DNA of 64,000 bases, from assembly GCA_017935325.1 (NCBI GenBank), contig JAGBHV010000035.1, positions 1 to 64,000 of the forward strand, written 5' to 3'. The number at the start of each line of letters is the position of its first letter. The stretch's first letter is position 1. The DNA is from Clostridia bacterium. Its GTDB lineage: Bacteria; Bacillota; Clostridia; Oscillospirales; Acutalibacteraceae. The notes beneath the pieces were generated by a model that was not told where the DNA came from, ran no database searches, and saw nothing but the letters and a program-made list of their open reading frames with translations. Below, in pieces: positions 6,931 through 18,981 of the stretch. The position numbers and the translations under genes were made by a program.

Positions 6931-8721
6931 TTATTCTTCTGTGGGAAGATTAACTTTAAGTGCAAGTTCATCAAGCTGTTCTGTGTCAATAACTGACGGA
7001 CAATCTGTCATAGGTTCGCTTGCATTCTGAACTTTCGGATATGCGATAACATCGCGGAGTGTTTCTGTGCGGAGCATCTGCATAACAAGTCTGTCAAGTC
7101 CGATACCCATACCGCCGTGGGGTGGTGCACCATATTTGAAAGCATCTGTGAGATAACCGAATTTTGCGTGTGATTCTTCTTCGCTTAAACCGAGAAGTCT
7201 GAACATTCTGTTCTGTAAATCAGGGTCAGTGATTCTGATTGAACCGCTTGAAAGTTCAATACCGTTAAGAACAAGGTCATAAGCCTTTGCTCTTACGTTT
7301 GCTTTATCTGTTTCAAGATATTCAAGACATTCATCCATAGGTGATGTGAAAGGATGGTGCATTGCAACCCACTGCTGTGTATCTTCGTCCCAATCGAAGA
7401 AGGGGAATTCGATAATCCAGAGAAGATTGAATTTTGATTTGTCAATAATATCAAGTTTCTTTGCAACTTCGCATCTTAATGCACCAAGAACTGAAAGAAC
7501 GATTGAATTCTTTGTATCGCCTACAATAAGAATTACGTCGCCGTTTTCAGCTACACATTTTTCTTTGATTGCAGCCATTTCATCTTCTGTCATAAACTTT
7601 GCAAATGAAGATGCAACTGTGCCGTCTTCTGCGATTCTTGCCCATGCAAGACCTTTAGCACCGATACCGCGAACAAATTCAGTAAGCTTGTCAACTTCTT
7701 TTCTTGTAAGAACACCAAATGCATTCTTTGCAGTAATTGCTCTTACTGAACCGCCACCCTGAATTGCAGATGTGAACACTCCGAAGCCGCAGTCTTTTAC
7801 AGTTTCGCTCAGGTCAACAAGTTCCATTTCAAAACGTGTGTCGGGCTTATCGCTGCCGTAACGTTCCATTGCTTCTTTGTAAGTAAGGCGAGGAATAGGA
7901 GCTTCGATTTCAACATCAATAGCTTCTTTGAAAACTCGCTTGATGTAACCTTCACCGATTGAAAGAACATCTTCCATATCTACAAATGACATTTCAAAGT
8001 CAATCTGTGTGAATTCAGGCTGTCTGTCAGCACGTAAATCTTCGTCACGGAAGCAACGTGCTATCTGCATATATCTGTCAAAGCCTGCAACCATTGAAAG
8101 CTGTTTGTAAAGCTGAGGTGACTGAGGAAGTGCATAGAAAGTTCCTTTATGAATTCTGCTGGGAACAAGGAAGTCACGTGCACCTTCCGGAGTTGATTTG
8201 ATGAGCATAGGAGTTTCAATTTCAATAAATCCGTTTTCATCAAAATAGTCACGTGTGATTTTTGTAATTTTGTGACGCATGAGAATATTCTTCTGCAAAT
8301 CAGGTCTTCTTAAATCAAGATATCTGTATTTAAGACGTGTAAGCTCACTTGTTGCACAGTTTTCAACAATTTCAAAGGGTGTTGTTTCGCTCTTTGCAAG
8401 AACTTTAAGGTCGTCAACAAAAATTTCAATTTCACCTGTGGGAATTTCCATATTTTTTGAAGAACGTTCACGGACTTCACCGCTTGCCATAAGCACAAAT
8501 TCACTTCTTGCCTGAAAAGCTTTTTCAAAAATTTCCTTATCTGTTGTATCGTCAAATGCAAGCTGAACAATACCTGTTCTGTCTCTCAAATCAATAAAAA
8601 TAAGAGCACCAAGGTCACGCTGACGCTGTACCCAACCTGCAACAGTAACTTTTCTGCCGATATCTTTTGCAGTAAAACTACCGCAATAGTCTGTTCTTTT
8701 TTTACCTGCCATTGTATCCAT
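6931..8721 (-). CDS. aspS: Aspartyl-tRNA synthetase
   Basis: 596 residues, the usual length for bacterial AspRS. It has an N-terminal OB-fold (VTVAGWVQRQRDLGALIFID), class II motif 2 (FRDEDLRADRQPEFTQID), the inserted GAD domain in the middle and class II motif 3 near the end (GGMGIGLDRLVMQML). It charges tRNA-Asp in the cytosol. It follows hisS by 24 bases, so the two synthetases form an operon, a frequent pairing in Firmicutes. The ATG at 8721 has GAAAGGAAG upstream. No T-box is visible, and there is no room for one between gyrA and hisS. Confidence 0.97.
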   Translation of the reverse strand: MDTMAGKKRTDYCGSFTAKDIGRKVTVAGWVQRQRDLGALIFIDLRDRTGIVQLAFDDTTDKEIFEKAFQARSEFVLMASGEVRERSSKNMEIPTGEIEIFVDDLKVLAKSETTPFEIVENCATSELTRLKYRYLDLRRPDLQKNILMRHKITKITRDYFDENGFIEIETPMLIKSTPEGARDFLVPSRIHKGTFYALPQSPQLYKQLSMVAGFDRYMQIARCFRDEDLRADRQPEFTQIDFEMSFVDMEDVLSIGEGYIKRVFKEAIDVEIEAPIPRLTYKEAMERYGSDKPDTRFEMELVDLSETVKDCGFGVFTSAIQGGGSVRAITAKNAFGVLTRKEVDKLTEFVRGIGAKGLAWARIAEDGTVASSFAKFMTEDEMAAIKEKCVAENGDVILIVGDTKNSIVLSVLGALRCEVAKKLDIIDKSKFNLLWIIEFPFFDWDEDTQQWVAMHHPFTSPMDECLEYLETDKANVRAKAYDLVLNGIELSSGSIRITDPDLQNRMFRLLGLSEEESHAKFGYLTDAFKYGAPPHGGMGIGLDRLVMQMLRTETLRDVIAYPKVQNASEPMTDCPSVIDTEQLDELALKVNLPTEE

Positions 8722-8745
8722 AATTTTTTCTTCCTTTCTACAATA

Positions 8746-10098
8746 TTATTCCTGAGGAAGTGAACCTAAAATTGAACTTAAATCAAGGTCTTCTCCGCCT
8801 ATGAATTCGCCAAGTCCGCGTGCAGCATTCTGAACCATAATGTTCATAAAATCATCTGCAAAAGTATCAAGTTCAACTTCAGCCATATCACCGGTATCCA
8901 TATTTTTAAGCATAGCTTTGTTGTTTTCAATTTCGCTGTCACCTAAAACCATTGAATATTGTGCATTGATCTTACCTGCATATTTCATCTGCGCTTTAAC
9001 TGACCTGCCAACAACATCAAACTGCGCGCTGATACCGCCGCTTCTTAAATCTGTTACTATTTCTGACGCTGCAAGGCTTGCTTTCTCACCGATTGATGCA
9101 ACATAAACATCACATCTTCTTCCTTCAGGAAGTTCAATGCCCTGAGCATCGATAAGAAGAAGAAGTCTTTCAAGACCCATTGCAAAACCGAGCGAAGGAG
9201 TATGTGCACCGCCCATTTCTTCAACAAGTCCGTCGTATCTTCCGCCGCCGCATACAGTACCCTGTGCACCGATTTCAGTTGATACGAATTCAAAAACAGT
9301 TTTTGTATAATAATCAAGACCTCTTACAATCTGAGGATTGATTTTATATTCTATTTTCATATTATCGAGATATTTTTTAACCATCTCGAAATGTTCTTTA
9401 CATTCATCGCAAAGGAAATCAAGAACAACAGGTGCTTTTTCTGCAATACCTGAGCAAACAGGACTTTTACAGTCAAGAATTCTCATGGGGTTTCTGTCAA
9501 GTCTGTCAAGACATGTTTCGCAGAGCTCTTCTTTGTAGCTGGCAAAATATTCTTTGAGTGCTTTGTGATATTCAGCACGGCATTCCGGACAACCGATTGA
9601 GTTAATCTGAAGTTCAAGATTTCTCACGCCGAGAAAACCGAAAATTTCATTTGCAAGTGAAATAATTTCAGCATCTGCAGCAGGGGAAGCAGTTCCGAGA
9701 CATTCAACACCAAATTGATGGAATTCTCTGAGTCTGCCTGCCTGAGGTTTTTCATATCTGTAACATGAAGTTACATAGCAAACTTTCTGCGGAAGTGCAT
9801 CATTGAAAAGTCCGTGTTCAAGGAATGCACGCACTGCACCTGCAGTACCTTCAGGTCGAAGTGTTATTGAACGGTCACCTTTATCTGTGAAAGTATACAT
9901 TTCTTTCTGCACAACGTCTGTTGTGTCACCAACTGAACGCTGAAAAAGTTCAGTCTGTTCAAAAACGGGAGTTCTGATTTCTTTGAATCCGAAAGTTTCT
10001 GCAATTTCAAGAGCAGTTTTTTCAATAAACTGATTCTTGTAACTTTCATTAGGCAGAACATCCTGTGTACCTTTAATTGCTTTGATATTTAACTGCAT
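8746..10098 (-). CDS. hisS: Histidyl-tRNA synthetase
   Basis: 450 residues, slightly longer than the usual 415-430 because of an acidic tail (GEFIGGEDLDLSSILGSLPQE). Class II motifs are clear: IRTPVFE (motif 1), CYRYEKPQAGRLREFHQFG (motif 2), the histidine-specific RGLDYYTKTVFE and GGRYDGL, and motif 3 LGFAMGLERL. The C-terminal anticodon-binding domain starts near VYVASIG. It is upstream of aspS in one operon. The promoter must lie in the short gap after gyrA or transcription must read through from gyrA. Confidence 0.97.
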   Translation of the reverse strand: MQLNIKAIKGTQDVLPNESYKNQFIEKTALEIAETFGFKEIRTPVFEQTELFQRSVGDTTDVVQKEMYTFTDKGDRSITLRPEGTAGAVRAFLEHGLFNDALPQKVCYVTSCYRYEKPQAGRLREFHQFGVECLGTASPAADAEIISLANEIFGFLGVRNLELQINSIGCPECRAEYHKALKEYFASYKEELCETCLDRLDRNPMRILDCKSPVCSGIAEKAPVVLDFLCDECKEHFEMVKKYLDNMKIEYKINPQIVRGLDYYTKTVFEFVSTEIGAQGTVCGGGRYDGLVEEMGGAHTPSLGFAMGLERLLLLIDAQGIELPEGRRCDVYVASIGEKASLAASEIVTDLRSGGISAQFDVVGRSVKAQMKYAGKINAQYSMVLGDSEIENNKAMLKNMDTGDMAEVELDTFADDFMNIMVQNAARGLGEFIGGEDLDLSSILGSLPQE

Positions 10099-10116
10099 AA
10101 AAACTATCCTTTCGGA

Positions 10117-10148
10117 AAAACTGTCGATAAAAATTTTATCGACAGTTT
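10117..10148 (-). terminator. Terminator after gyrA
   Basis: A near-perfect palindrome with arms AAACTGTCGATAAAA and TTTTATCGACAGTTT followed on the minus strand by TTTTT. It ends just before the hisS ribosome binding site, separating gyrA from hisS. Confidence 0.8.
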
Positions 10149-10156
10149 AGATTATA

Positions 10157-12673
10157 TTACTGATTTTCTTCTGCTACTGCTTCTTCTGTTTTCACTTCTT
10201 CGCTTTCGGATTCTGCTTCTTCCTCTGCGTCGATGTGTTCAGTAGTAGTCATTGTAGCAAGGCGTTCGCCTTCTGTAACTTTCATTACGCGTACACCTTT
10301 TGAAGGTCTTGCAAATGTACTGATTTCATTTGCAGGAATTCTGATAATAATACCATCAGATGAAATGAGAATTACATCATCATTTTCTTCAACAACTCTG
10401 ATAGCACTTACGTCACCAAACTGGTCAACACGGTAGTTCTTAACACCCTTACCGCCTCTTGACTGAATGTGGTAATCATCACTGCTGCTTCTTCTGCCGT
10501 AACCTCTTTCATTGACAGTAAGCACTGTTGAACCTTCATGAAGCACGTCAAATCCGATAACTTCGTCGCCTTCTTTCAGGTCAATAGCTTTAACACCTCT
10601 TGCTGTTCTGCCAAGAGGACGTGCATCGCTTTCGTTGAAACGGATACACATACCTTTCTTTGTAGCAACAAGCAGGTCATCGTTACCTGTGGTGAGTTTA
10701 ACCCATGCAAGCTCATCGCCTTCATCAAGGTTAACTGCAATAATACCGCCCTTACGTACATTTCTGTATTCAGAAGCCAGAGTTCTCTTGATGATACCGT
10801 TTCTTGTTACCATACATACGAATTTGTCATCATCTTCTTCAGGTTTTACACGAATCATAGCAGTAACTTTTTCTTCCTGAGAAATTGGAAGCAGATTAAC
10901 GATGTTCATACCCTTACTTGTACGGCTGCCTTCGGGAATTTCATAACCTTTAAGACGATATGTTTTACCTGAATTTGTAAAGAATACAACATAATCATGA
11001 GTTGAACATGTAAACATTGTTTCAACAATGTCTTCTTCACGACGTGTAAGACCTTTGACACCGCGTCCGCCTCTACGCTGAATCTGATAAGTTTCAGTAG
11101 GCTGACGTTTGATATAACCGAGAGTAGTCATTGTGTAAACACATTCTTCTTCGGGAATAAGGTCTTCAATATCAACTTCACCGCTGACATTAGCAATTTC
11201 TGTTCTTCTGTCATCGCCGAATTTTTCGCCGATTACCATTGCTTCTTCTTTAACAATAGCAAGAACTCTTGTTTCATTTGCAAGAATATCAAGGTAATCT
11301 GCAATTTTTTCTTTAAGTGCAAGCAATTCATCTTCAATTTTATCTTTTTCAAGACCTGTCAACTGTCCGAGACGCATCTGCACAATTGCCTGAGCCTGAA
11401 CATCGTCAAAATCGAAGCGTGCCATCAAAGCTTCTTTACCTTCTGCAATGCTCTTTGAATTTCTGAGAATTGCAATAACTTCATCAATAAAATCAAGTGC
11501 TTTTTTGAGTGCCTCTAAAATATGTGCTCTTTCCTGTGCTTTTTTAAGATTAAAGCGTGTTCTTCTTGTAATAACTTCGCACTGATATTTGATATAGTAC
11601 TGAAGAATTTCTTTAAGTGTGAGAATTTTCGGCACACCATCAACAATAACAAGGTTGATTACACCGAAAGTTGTCTGAAGCTGTGTGTAAGTATAAAGCT
11701 GATTGAGAACAACCTGTGGGTTTGCATCTCTCTTCAGATCAACCTGAATATGCATACCTTCACGGGATGAATAGTCGTTGATATCAGCAATACCTTCAAT
11801 TCTCTTATCTTTAACAAGGTCAGCCATACTTTCAATAAGCCTTGCTTTATTAACACCATAGGGTATTTCAGTAATGTTGATAGAGAATCTTCCGTTTTTG
11901 TTTTCTACAATTTCTGCACGTGCACGTACAATAACTTTACCTTTACCTGTAGCATAAGCTGCACGTATACCTGCTTTACCCATAATAATACCGTGTGTGG
12001 GAAAATCAGGACCTTTGATATGTTCCATAATGTCATCAAGTGATGCATCAGGGTTATCGATAACGCAACACATACCGTCAATAACTTCTTTTAAGTTGTG
12101 AGGAGGCATATTTGTTGCCATACCGACAGCAATACCCATTGAACCGTTTACAAGAATATTAGGAAATCTTGACGGAAGAACTGTAGGTTCTTTAAGACGG
12201 TCGTCATAGTTCATTGCAAAGTCAACTGTATCTTTATCAATATCAGTCAACATTTCAAGAGCAATTTTGCTCATTCTTGATTCTGTATATCTGTAAGCAG
12301 CAGGCGGGTCACCGTCAACTGAACCGAAGTTACCGTGACCGTCAACGAGCATATATCTCATTGAGAAATCCTGCGCAAGACGTACCATTGCATCGTAAAC
12401 AGAAGAGTCACCATGCGGATGGTATCTACCAAGCACAGAACCAACTGTATCAGCACATTTTCTGTGTGCTTTATCAGGAGTAAGTCCGTTTTCGTGCATT
12501 GTATAAAGAATTCTTCTGTGAACAGGTTTAAGACCGTCACGGACATCAGGAAGTGCACGGGAAACGATAACTGACATTGAATAATCAAGGAAAGAGCTTC
12601 TCATTTCCCTGTCAATATCTACATTTATTACTTTTGAATCTTCAAATGATTGAATTTTATGTTCTTCACTCAT
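10157..12673 (-). CDS. gyrA: DNA gyrase subunit A
   Basis: 838 residues from the ATG at 12673, which has AAGGA upstream; a GTG three codons earlier is possible. The catalytic tyrosine is Y129 in AAYRYTE. The quinolone-resistance region reads [12 protein letters not shown], so the positions equal to E. coli Ser83 and Asp87 keep Ser and Asp (S90, D94), the drug-sensitive state. The C-terminal domain carries repeated GyrA pinwheel blades ([42 protein letters not shown]), followed by an acidic tail. With GyrB it introduces negative supercoils. It lies 25 bases after gyrB in the dnaN-S4-recF-remB-gyrB-gyrA order typical of Firmicutes. Confidence 0.97.
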   Translation of the reverse strand: MSEEHKIQSFEDSKVINVDIDREMRSSFLDYSMSVIVSRALPDVRDGLKPVHRRILYTMHENGLTPDKAHRKCADTVGSVLGRYHPHGDSSVYDAMVRLAQDFSMRYMLVDGHGNFGSVDGDPPAAYRYTESRMSKIALEMLTDIDKDTVDFAMNYDDRLKEPTVLPSRFPNILVNGSMGIAVGMATNMPPHNLKEVIDGMCCVIDNPDASLDDIMEHIKGPDFPTHGIIMGKAGIRAAYATGKGKVIVRARAEIVENKNGRFSINITEIPYGVNKARLIESMADLVKDKRIEGIADINDYSSREGMHIQVDLKRDANPQVVLNQLYTYTQLQTTFGVINLVIVDGVPKILTLKEILQYYIKYQCEVITRRTRFNLKKAQERAHILEALKKALDFIDEVIAILRNSKSIAEGKEALMARFDFDDVQAQAIVQMRLGQLTGLEKDKIEDELLALKEKIADYLDILANETRVLAIVKEEAMVIGEKFGDDRRTEIANVSGEVDIEDLIPEEECVYTMTTLGYIKRQPTETYQIQRRGGRGVKGLTRREEDIVETMFTCSTHDYVVFFTNSGKTYRLKGYEIPEGSRTSKGMNIVNLLPISQEEKVTAMIRVKPEEDDDKFVCMVTRNGIIKRTLASEYRNVRKGGIIAVNLDEGDELAWVKLTTGNDDLLVATKKGMCIRFNESDARPLGRTARGVKAIDLKEGDEVIGFDVLHEGSTVLTVNERGYGRRSSSDDYHIQSRGGKGVKNYRVDQFGDVSAIRVVEENDDVILISSDGIIIRIPANEISTFARPSKGVRVMKVTEGERLATMTTTEHIDAEEEAESESEEVKTEEAVAEENQ

Positions 12674-12698
12674 TATATTCACCGTTCCTTATTTTTTA

Positions 12699-14735
<2,037 letters not shown>

Positions 14736-14741
14736 TCAGTT

Positions 14742-15011
14742 TCATTTGTTGATTTCATATATGTTATCAGCTCTTTTTAAGAGTGTTGATGAGGAAATTT
14801 GCGATATATAAACTTTACTTCCTTCATTTTTATTGTTTGTCAAAACAAAAGTTTTCGGAAGTTCAAAACTTACGTTTATTACTTTTTTTTCTTTTTCTTT
14901 TTTTGCAAGATAATCTCTTGTAGATTTTGAAACAGTGGTATTATCAAGATCAAATATTCCTACAATATCATCCTGCATAACAACTGTTTCCTGACCTAAA
15001 TGAAGGTACAT
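14742..15011 (-). CDS. remB: RemB/YaaB family protein (DUF370)
   Basis: 89 residues starting MYLHLGQETVVMQDDIVGIFDLDNTTVSKSTRDYL, a close fit to RemB (YaaB) encoded between recF and gyrB in Bacillus. Relatives in the RemA/RemB family are DNA-binding regulators of extracellular matrix and osmoprotection genes. It sits 9 bases after recF, the conserved location. The middle (AKKEKEKKVINVSFELPKTF) is lysine-rich. No other motif is visible. Confidence 0.85.
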   Translation of the reverse strand: MYLHLGQETVVMQDDIVGIFDLDNTTVSKSTRDYLAKKEKEKKVINVSFELPKTFVLTNNKNEGSKVYISQISSSTLLKRADNIYEINK

Positions 15012-15020
15012 TTTATCACC

Positions 15021-16118
15021 TTAAAAAATTATTTTACCGTTTTCTACTTTAAAACTTTTTCCGCTTTGCATTCTCAGAACCTGAGTAGGTTCACAACAGG
15101 AAATAAAAACCTGCCAGTCTTTTAATTTATTTAAAATATAATCCTGCCTTGATGTATCAAGCTCACTCATCACGTCATCAAGTAAAGCCACAGGCTGTTC
15201 ATCATTTATTTTTTTAATAAGTGATGCTTCTGCAAGCTTCAACGATAAAGCTGCTGAACGCTGCTGACCTTGGGAGCCGAAATTTTTTATATTTTTTGAA
15301 TTTAAAATAACTTCAAAATCATCTCTGTGAGGACCTTTGGATGTAAATTTATTTTTAATATCATTTTCTCTTGATTTTTTAAGAGCATCACAGAGCGCAT
15401 CAGTAATTTCTTTTTCTTCATTTTTTGCTTCTCTGCCGACCTGATTATATTTAACACTTAAAATTTCTTTGCCGCTTGAAATTCCGTCATAAATTTCTAT
15501 TGCACTTTCAGTTAATTCATCAACATATTTAAGTCTTTCAAACGTGATTTTTCCACCGAGTGTGGAAATCCTTTCGTCCCAGCAATCAAGCATGTCATAT
15601 TCATAAGAAGTATCATTAAAATTTTTAAGTAATGCATTTCTCTGCTTTACACTTCTCACATAATCAGATAACATTCTCGCATAAGACGGTTTTAACTGAC
15701 TTATGGCAATATCAAGAAATTTTCTTTTTTCATCAGGTCCGCCTTTTATTAAATTAAGATGTGAAGGAGAAAAAACTACTGAAAAAAACTCGCCTATAAT
15801 ACTTCTTGGTGATACCATTTTAACGCCGTTTTTATATGTTTCCTGCTTTGAAATATCACTTGAAAGTTTTATATTCTGCTCTCTGTTTTCTGAAAAATAA
15901 TCCATTGAAATTTCATATTTTTCTTCATTGTACGGAATCATCTCAGAATTTTTTCTTGTTCTGAAACTTTTAAAACCGGTAAACAACCAGATAGCTTCTA
16001 TTATATTTGTTTTTCCTTGTCCGTTTTCTCCGTAAATAACATTTATTCCTTCATCAGGAAAAAATTCAACATCTTTTAAATTACGAAAACTTGATAAATT
16101 TAATTTTGTAATTTTCAT
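15021..16118 (-). CDS. recF: DNA replication and repair protein RecF
   Basis: 365 residues. The Walker A is GENGQGKTNIIEAI (about 31-44) after the usual LSSFRNL start. Near the C-terminus an ABC-like signature (GSQGQQRSAALSLKLAE) and Walker B (PVALLDDVMSELD) complete the SMC-type ATPase. RecF loads RecA at single-strand gaps. The gene lies 3 bases after the S4-domain gene and 9 before remB, as part of one replication operon. Confidence 0.96.
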   Translation of the reverse strand: MKITKLNLSSFRNLKDVEFFPDEGINVIYGENGQGKTNIIEAIWLFTGFKSFRTRKNSEMIPYNEEKYEISMDYFSENREQNIKLSSDISKQETYKNGVKMVSPRSIIGEFFSVVFSPSHLNLIKGGPDEKRKFLDIAISQLKPSYARMLSDYVRSVKQRNALLKNFNDTSYEYDMLDCWDERISTLGGKITFERLKYVDELTESAIEIYDGISSGKEILSVKYNQVGREAKNEEKEITDALCDALKKSRENDIKNKFTSKGPHRDDFEVILNSKNIKNFGSQGQQRSAALSLKLAEASLIKKINDEQPVALLDDVMSELDTSRQDYILNKLKDWQVFISCCEPTQVLRMQSGKSFKVENGKIIF

Positions 16119-16121
16119 TTT

Positions 16122-16361
16122 TTAAACAATCTCATAGATTTTTTTATTGAATTCCGCTTTGTCACCTACACGCATTTTTTTACCTCTCTGCGTGCAGATT
16201 TCACCGTTTACTTTAACTTCGCCTTCCTGAATAACAATTTTTGCATGGCCGCCGCTCTGAACTGCATCACATATTTTAAGAAAAGCATCAAGTCTTATAA
16301 ATTCAGTTGTTATAGAAATTTTTTTAGTTTCTTTTTCTTTAATCTTAACTTTGATTTTCAT
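16122..16361 (-). CDS. yaaA: S4-domain protein YaaA/RlbA
   Basis: 79 residues containing a compact S4 RNA-binding domain (FIRLDAFLKICDAVQSGGHA, then KIVIQEGEVKVNGEICTQRGKKMRVGD). The family is encoded between dnaN and recF in most Firmicutes and is implicated in ribosome assembly. Its ATG overlaps the dnaN stop by one base, so translation is probably coupled. The start MKIKVKIKEKETKKI is strongly basic. Confidence 0.9.
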   Translation of the reverse strand: MKIKVKIKEKETKKISITTEFIRLDAFLKICDAVQSGGHAKIVIQEGEVKVNGEICTQRGKKMRVGDKAEFNKKIYEIV

Positions 16362-17467
16362 TATGCTTTTAACCTCATTGGAAGAACAAGATAAAGGAAA
16401 TTATCATTTTCGGGAGGAAGAATTACAATAGGTGAAGTAGGACCGTTAAGTTCAATTCTTACTTCATCAACATTGCAATTTTTAAGTGCATCAAAGATAT
16501 ATCTGTTATTAAATCCGATTTCAACTCTTCCACCGTCAATTTTTGCAGGAATTTTATCGTTTGCAGTACCAACAGAAGTAACACTTGAAATTTTGATTGA
16601 ATCTGTATCAAAAATACATCTTAAGGGGCTCTTGAATTTATCTGTAATAATAAGTGAAGTTCTTTCAATACTCTTGATGAAAGTTTTTGTATCAACTCTT
16701 GCAACAGTTGTACCTGAAAGAGGAATTGCAGTTGTATAGTTCAAAAATTCACCTTCAAGAAGTCTTGAAACAATTGTATAATTTTCAACTTCAAAGCTGA
16801 TATGTCTTTTACCTACGTTAATTGCAATAACACTGTCATTTGAAGTTGCTGTTTTCACAACTTCATCAATTGATTTTGCAGGAATAACAAATGATACATC
16901 TTTACCTGAATAATCAATGTTTTCTGTTCTGATAGCAAGTCTGAAACCATCAAGAGCTACAAGCTTGATTTTCTTTTCTGAAATTTCAAATTTTATACCT
17001 GTATGTATAACTTTTGAATCGTTAGTTGCAACAGCAAAAATAGTCTGGTTTACCATTTCTTTTAAAATTTTGCTTTCAACTACAATTGGGAAGCCTGAAT
17101 CTACATTCGGAATTTCAGGGAAATCAGTTGCAGAAATTCCCATAAGTGAAAATTCAGATTCACCGCTTTTTATTTTATATTTAAGTCTGTCATCTTCTGA
17201 AGCAATTGTAACTGTTTCTCCTGGAAGATGACGGAGAATATCGCAAAGAGTTTTTGCATTAAGGACTATGCTTCCCGGTTCTTCAATTTTTGCATTAATA
17301 GAAGTGTTGATACCTACTTCAAGGTCATAAGCACTTAAAATAAGTTCGTTACCGAGAGCTTTTAATAAAATTCCTTCAATTGCAGGAATAGTAGATTTTG
17401 TTGAAACGACTTTCTGAATTACCTGACAAACTTCAGATAATTTTTGTGTATCGCAGATTACTCTCAT
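16361..17467 (-). CDS. dnaN: DNA polymerase III beta subunit (sliding clamp)
   Basis: 368 residues, the normal clamp length, from MRVICDTQKLSEVCQVIQKV to the conserved C-terminal YLVLPMRLKA. It forms the dimeric ring that tethers DNA polymerase III. GGAGG lies 7-8 bases before the ATG. It is the first gene of the replication operon here; the dnaA gene that normally precedes it is missing, and serS lies 230 bases upstream on the same strand. Confidence 0.97.
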   Translation of the reverse strand: MRVICDTQKLSEVCQVIQKVVSTKSTIPAIEGILLKALGNELILSAYDLEVGINTSINAKIEEPGSIVLNAKTLCDILRHLPGETVTIASEDDRLKYKIKSGESEFSLMGISATDFPEIPNVDSGFPIVVESKILKEMVNQTIFAVATNDSKVIHTGIKFEISEKKIKLVALDGFRLAIRTENIDYSGKDVSFVIPAKSIDEVVKTATSNDSVIAINVGKRHISFEVENYTIVSRLLEGEFLNYTTAIPLSGTTVARVDTKTFIKSIERTSLIITDKFKSPLRCIFDTDSIKISSVTSVGTANDKIPAKIDGGRVEIGFNNRYIFDALKNCNVDEVRIELNGPTSPIVILPPENDNFLYLVLPMRLKA

Positions 17468-17697
17468 ATGATAAACCTCCGTGATAAAAAAAAATAAATA
17501 TAATAATTATTTTAGTAATAGTATTAGGGGATGTTTAAATTGTTGAAAACTGTATTTTTTCCTTATTCTGCTTATCTTTTTATGAAAATAAAATATGGAA
17601 AAAATTCTGAATAATTTTTAAGCTTTTACACATACTGATAAGTTGTTTTGAAATGTTGAAACATTCAGTGTGGAAAATGTAAAAAATGTGGAAAATT
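17468..17697. other. AT-rich gap upstream of dnaN with DnaA-box-like 9-mers (possible old oriC segment)
   Basis: About 230 bases, very AT-rich, with no gene. Two identical 9-mers TGTGGAAAA (17669-17677 and 17687-17695) differ by one base from the DnaA-box complement TGTGGATAA and start exactly 18 bases apart. A weaker TTTTACACA lies near 17622. In Firmicutes the dnaA-dnaN gap often holds part of oriC. No full-consensus box is present, so this may be only a remnant plus the dnaN promoter. Confidence 0.4.
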
Positions 17698-18966
17698 TTA
17701 TTTAATTATATCTGTTCCCATATAAGGTACAAGAACTTCGGGAATTGTAACTGAGCCGTCTTCATTCTGGAAGTTTTCAAGAATTGCCGCTGTTGTTCTT
17801 CCTATTGCAACGCCTGAACCGTTAAGTGTGTGAACAAGCTGTGCTTTTGACTTTGCATCTTTCTTGAATCTGATTGAAGCTCTTCTTGCCTGGAAATCTT
17901 CAAAGTTCGAGCATGAAGAAATTTCAACATATCTGCCGTAAGAGGGCATCCATACTTCGATATCATAAGTTTTAGCTGAAGAGAATCCGATATCGCCTGA
18001 AGACAAAGCAACAACTCTGTGAGGAAGACCGAGAAGCTGTAAAACTCTCTGTGCGTCGAGTGTTAATTTTTCAAGTTCATCGTAAGAATGTTCAGGGTCA
18101 ACAAATTTAACAAGTTCAACTTTATTGAACTGATGCTGTCTGATAAGTCCTCTTGTATCTCTGCCTGCAGAACCTGCTTCTGCTCTGAAGCAAGCTGAAT
18201 ATGCGCAATAGCTTATGGGAAGTTTTGCTCCGTCGAGGATTTCATCGCGGTGCATATTTGTAACGGGAACTTCAGCTGTGGGAATGAGGAAATAATCATT
18301 AGTTGTTTTGAAAGCATCTTCTTCAAATTTAGGAAGCTGACCTGTACCTGTCATTGAAGCTCTGTTTACCATATAAGGAGGCATAACTTCTGTATAACCG
18401 TTTTCAATATGAGTATTAAGGAAAAAGTTGATAATAGCTCTCTCAAGTCTTGCACCGAGACCTTTATAGAAATGGAATCTTGCACCTGTAACTTTTGCAG
18501 CAGTTTCAGGGTCTAAAATTCCGAGATTTGCGCCGATATCCCAGTGAGCTTTTGCTTCAAAATCAAATTTTCTCGGTTCACCCCATTTTCTGATTTCAAC
18601 GTTTTCAGAATCGTCTTTACCGATAGGTGTTGTATCGCTTGGAATGTTAGGGAATTCATACATTATTTTTTTCTGTTTATCTTCAAGTTCTGAAAGAAGA
18701 GCATCGTTAGATTTAACGCTTTCTTTGATTTCGTTCATTCTCTTCATAATTTCAGAAATATCTCCGCCTTCTTTTTTTATCTGCGGAATTTTTTTACTTG
18801 CTTCATTCTGTTCCTGTTTTAAAGCATCTGTTTTTGTCATAAGAGCACGGCGTTCAACGTCGATTGCGAGAACTTCATCAATAAGGCTGTCCATATCCTT
18901 ATTTCTTGTTTTCATAGCTGCTTTAACTTTTTCGGGATTTTCTCTGATTACTTTAATATCTAACAT
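17698..18966 (-). CDS. serS: Seryl-tRNA synthetase
   Basis: 422 residues. The N-terminal coiled-coil arm that grips the long arm of tRNA-Ser is clear (residues about 1-100, rich in K, E, A and [21 protein letters not shown] and on). Class II motif 2 is [21 protein letters not shown], followed by the serine-site region [21 protein letters not shown]. The C-terminal motif 3 area has [17 protein letters not shown]. It follows parB by 15 bases and probably shares its transcript. serS near parAB is known from other Clostridia. Confidence 0.97.
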   Translation of the reverse strand: MLDIKVIRENPEKVKAAMKTRNKDMDSLIDEVLAIDVERRALMTKTDALKQEQNEASKKIPQIKKEGGDISEIMKRMNEIKESVKSNDALLSELEDKQKKIMYEFPNIPSDTTPIGKDDSENVEIRKWGEPRKFDFEAKAHWDIGANLGILDPETAAKVTGARFHFYKGLGARLERAIINFFLNTHIENGYTEVMPPYMVNRASMTGTGQLPKFEEDAFKTTNDYFLIPTAEVPVTNMHRDEILDGAKLPISYCAYSACFRAEAGSAGRDTRGLIRQHQFNKVELVKFVDPEHSYDELEKLTLDAQRVLQLLGLPHRVVALSSGDIGFSSAKTYDIEVWMPSYGRYVEISSCSNFEDFQARRASIRFKKDAKSKAQLVHTLNGSGVAIGRTTAAILENFQNEDGSVTIPEVLVPYMGTDIIK

Positions 18967-18981
18967 TTTTACCGTCTCCTG

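Noticed and set aside
10099..10156. T-box leader upstream of hisS-aspS
   Set aside because: Only 58 bases separate gyrA and hisS and they hold the gyrA terminator; no T-box sequence is visible there, nor ahead of serS or glyS.
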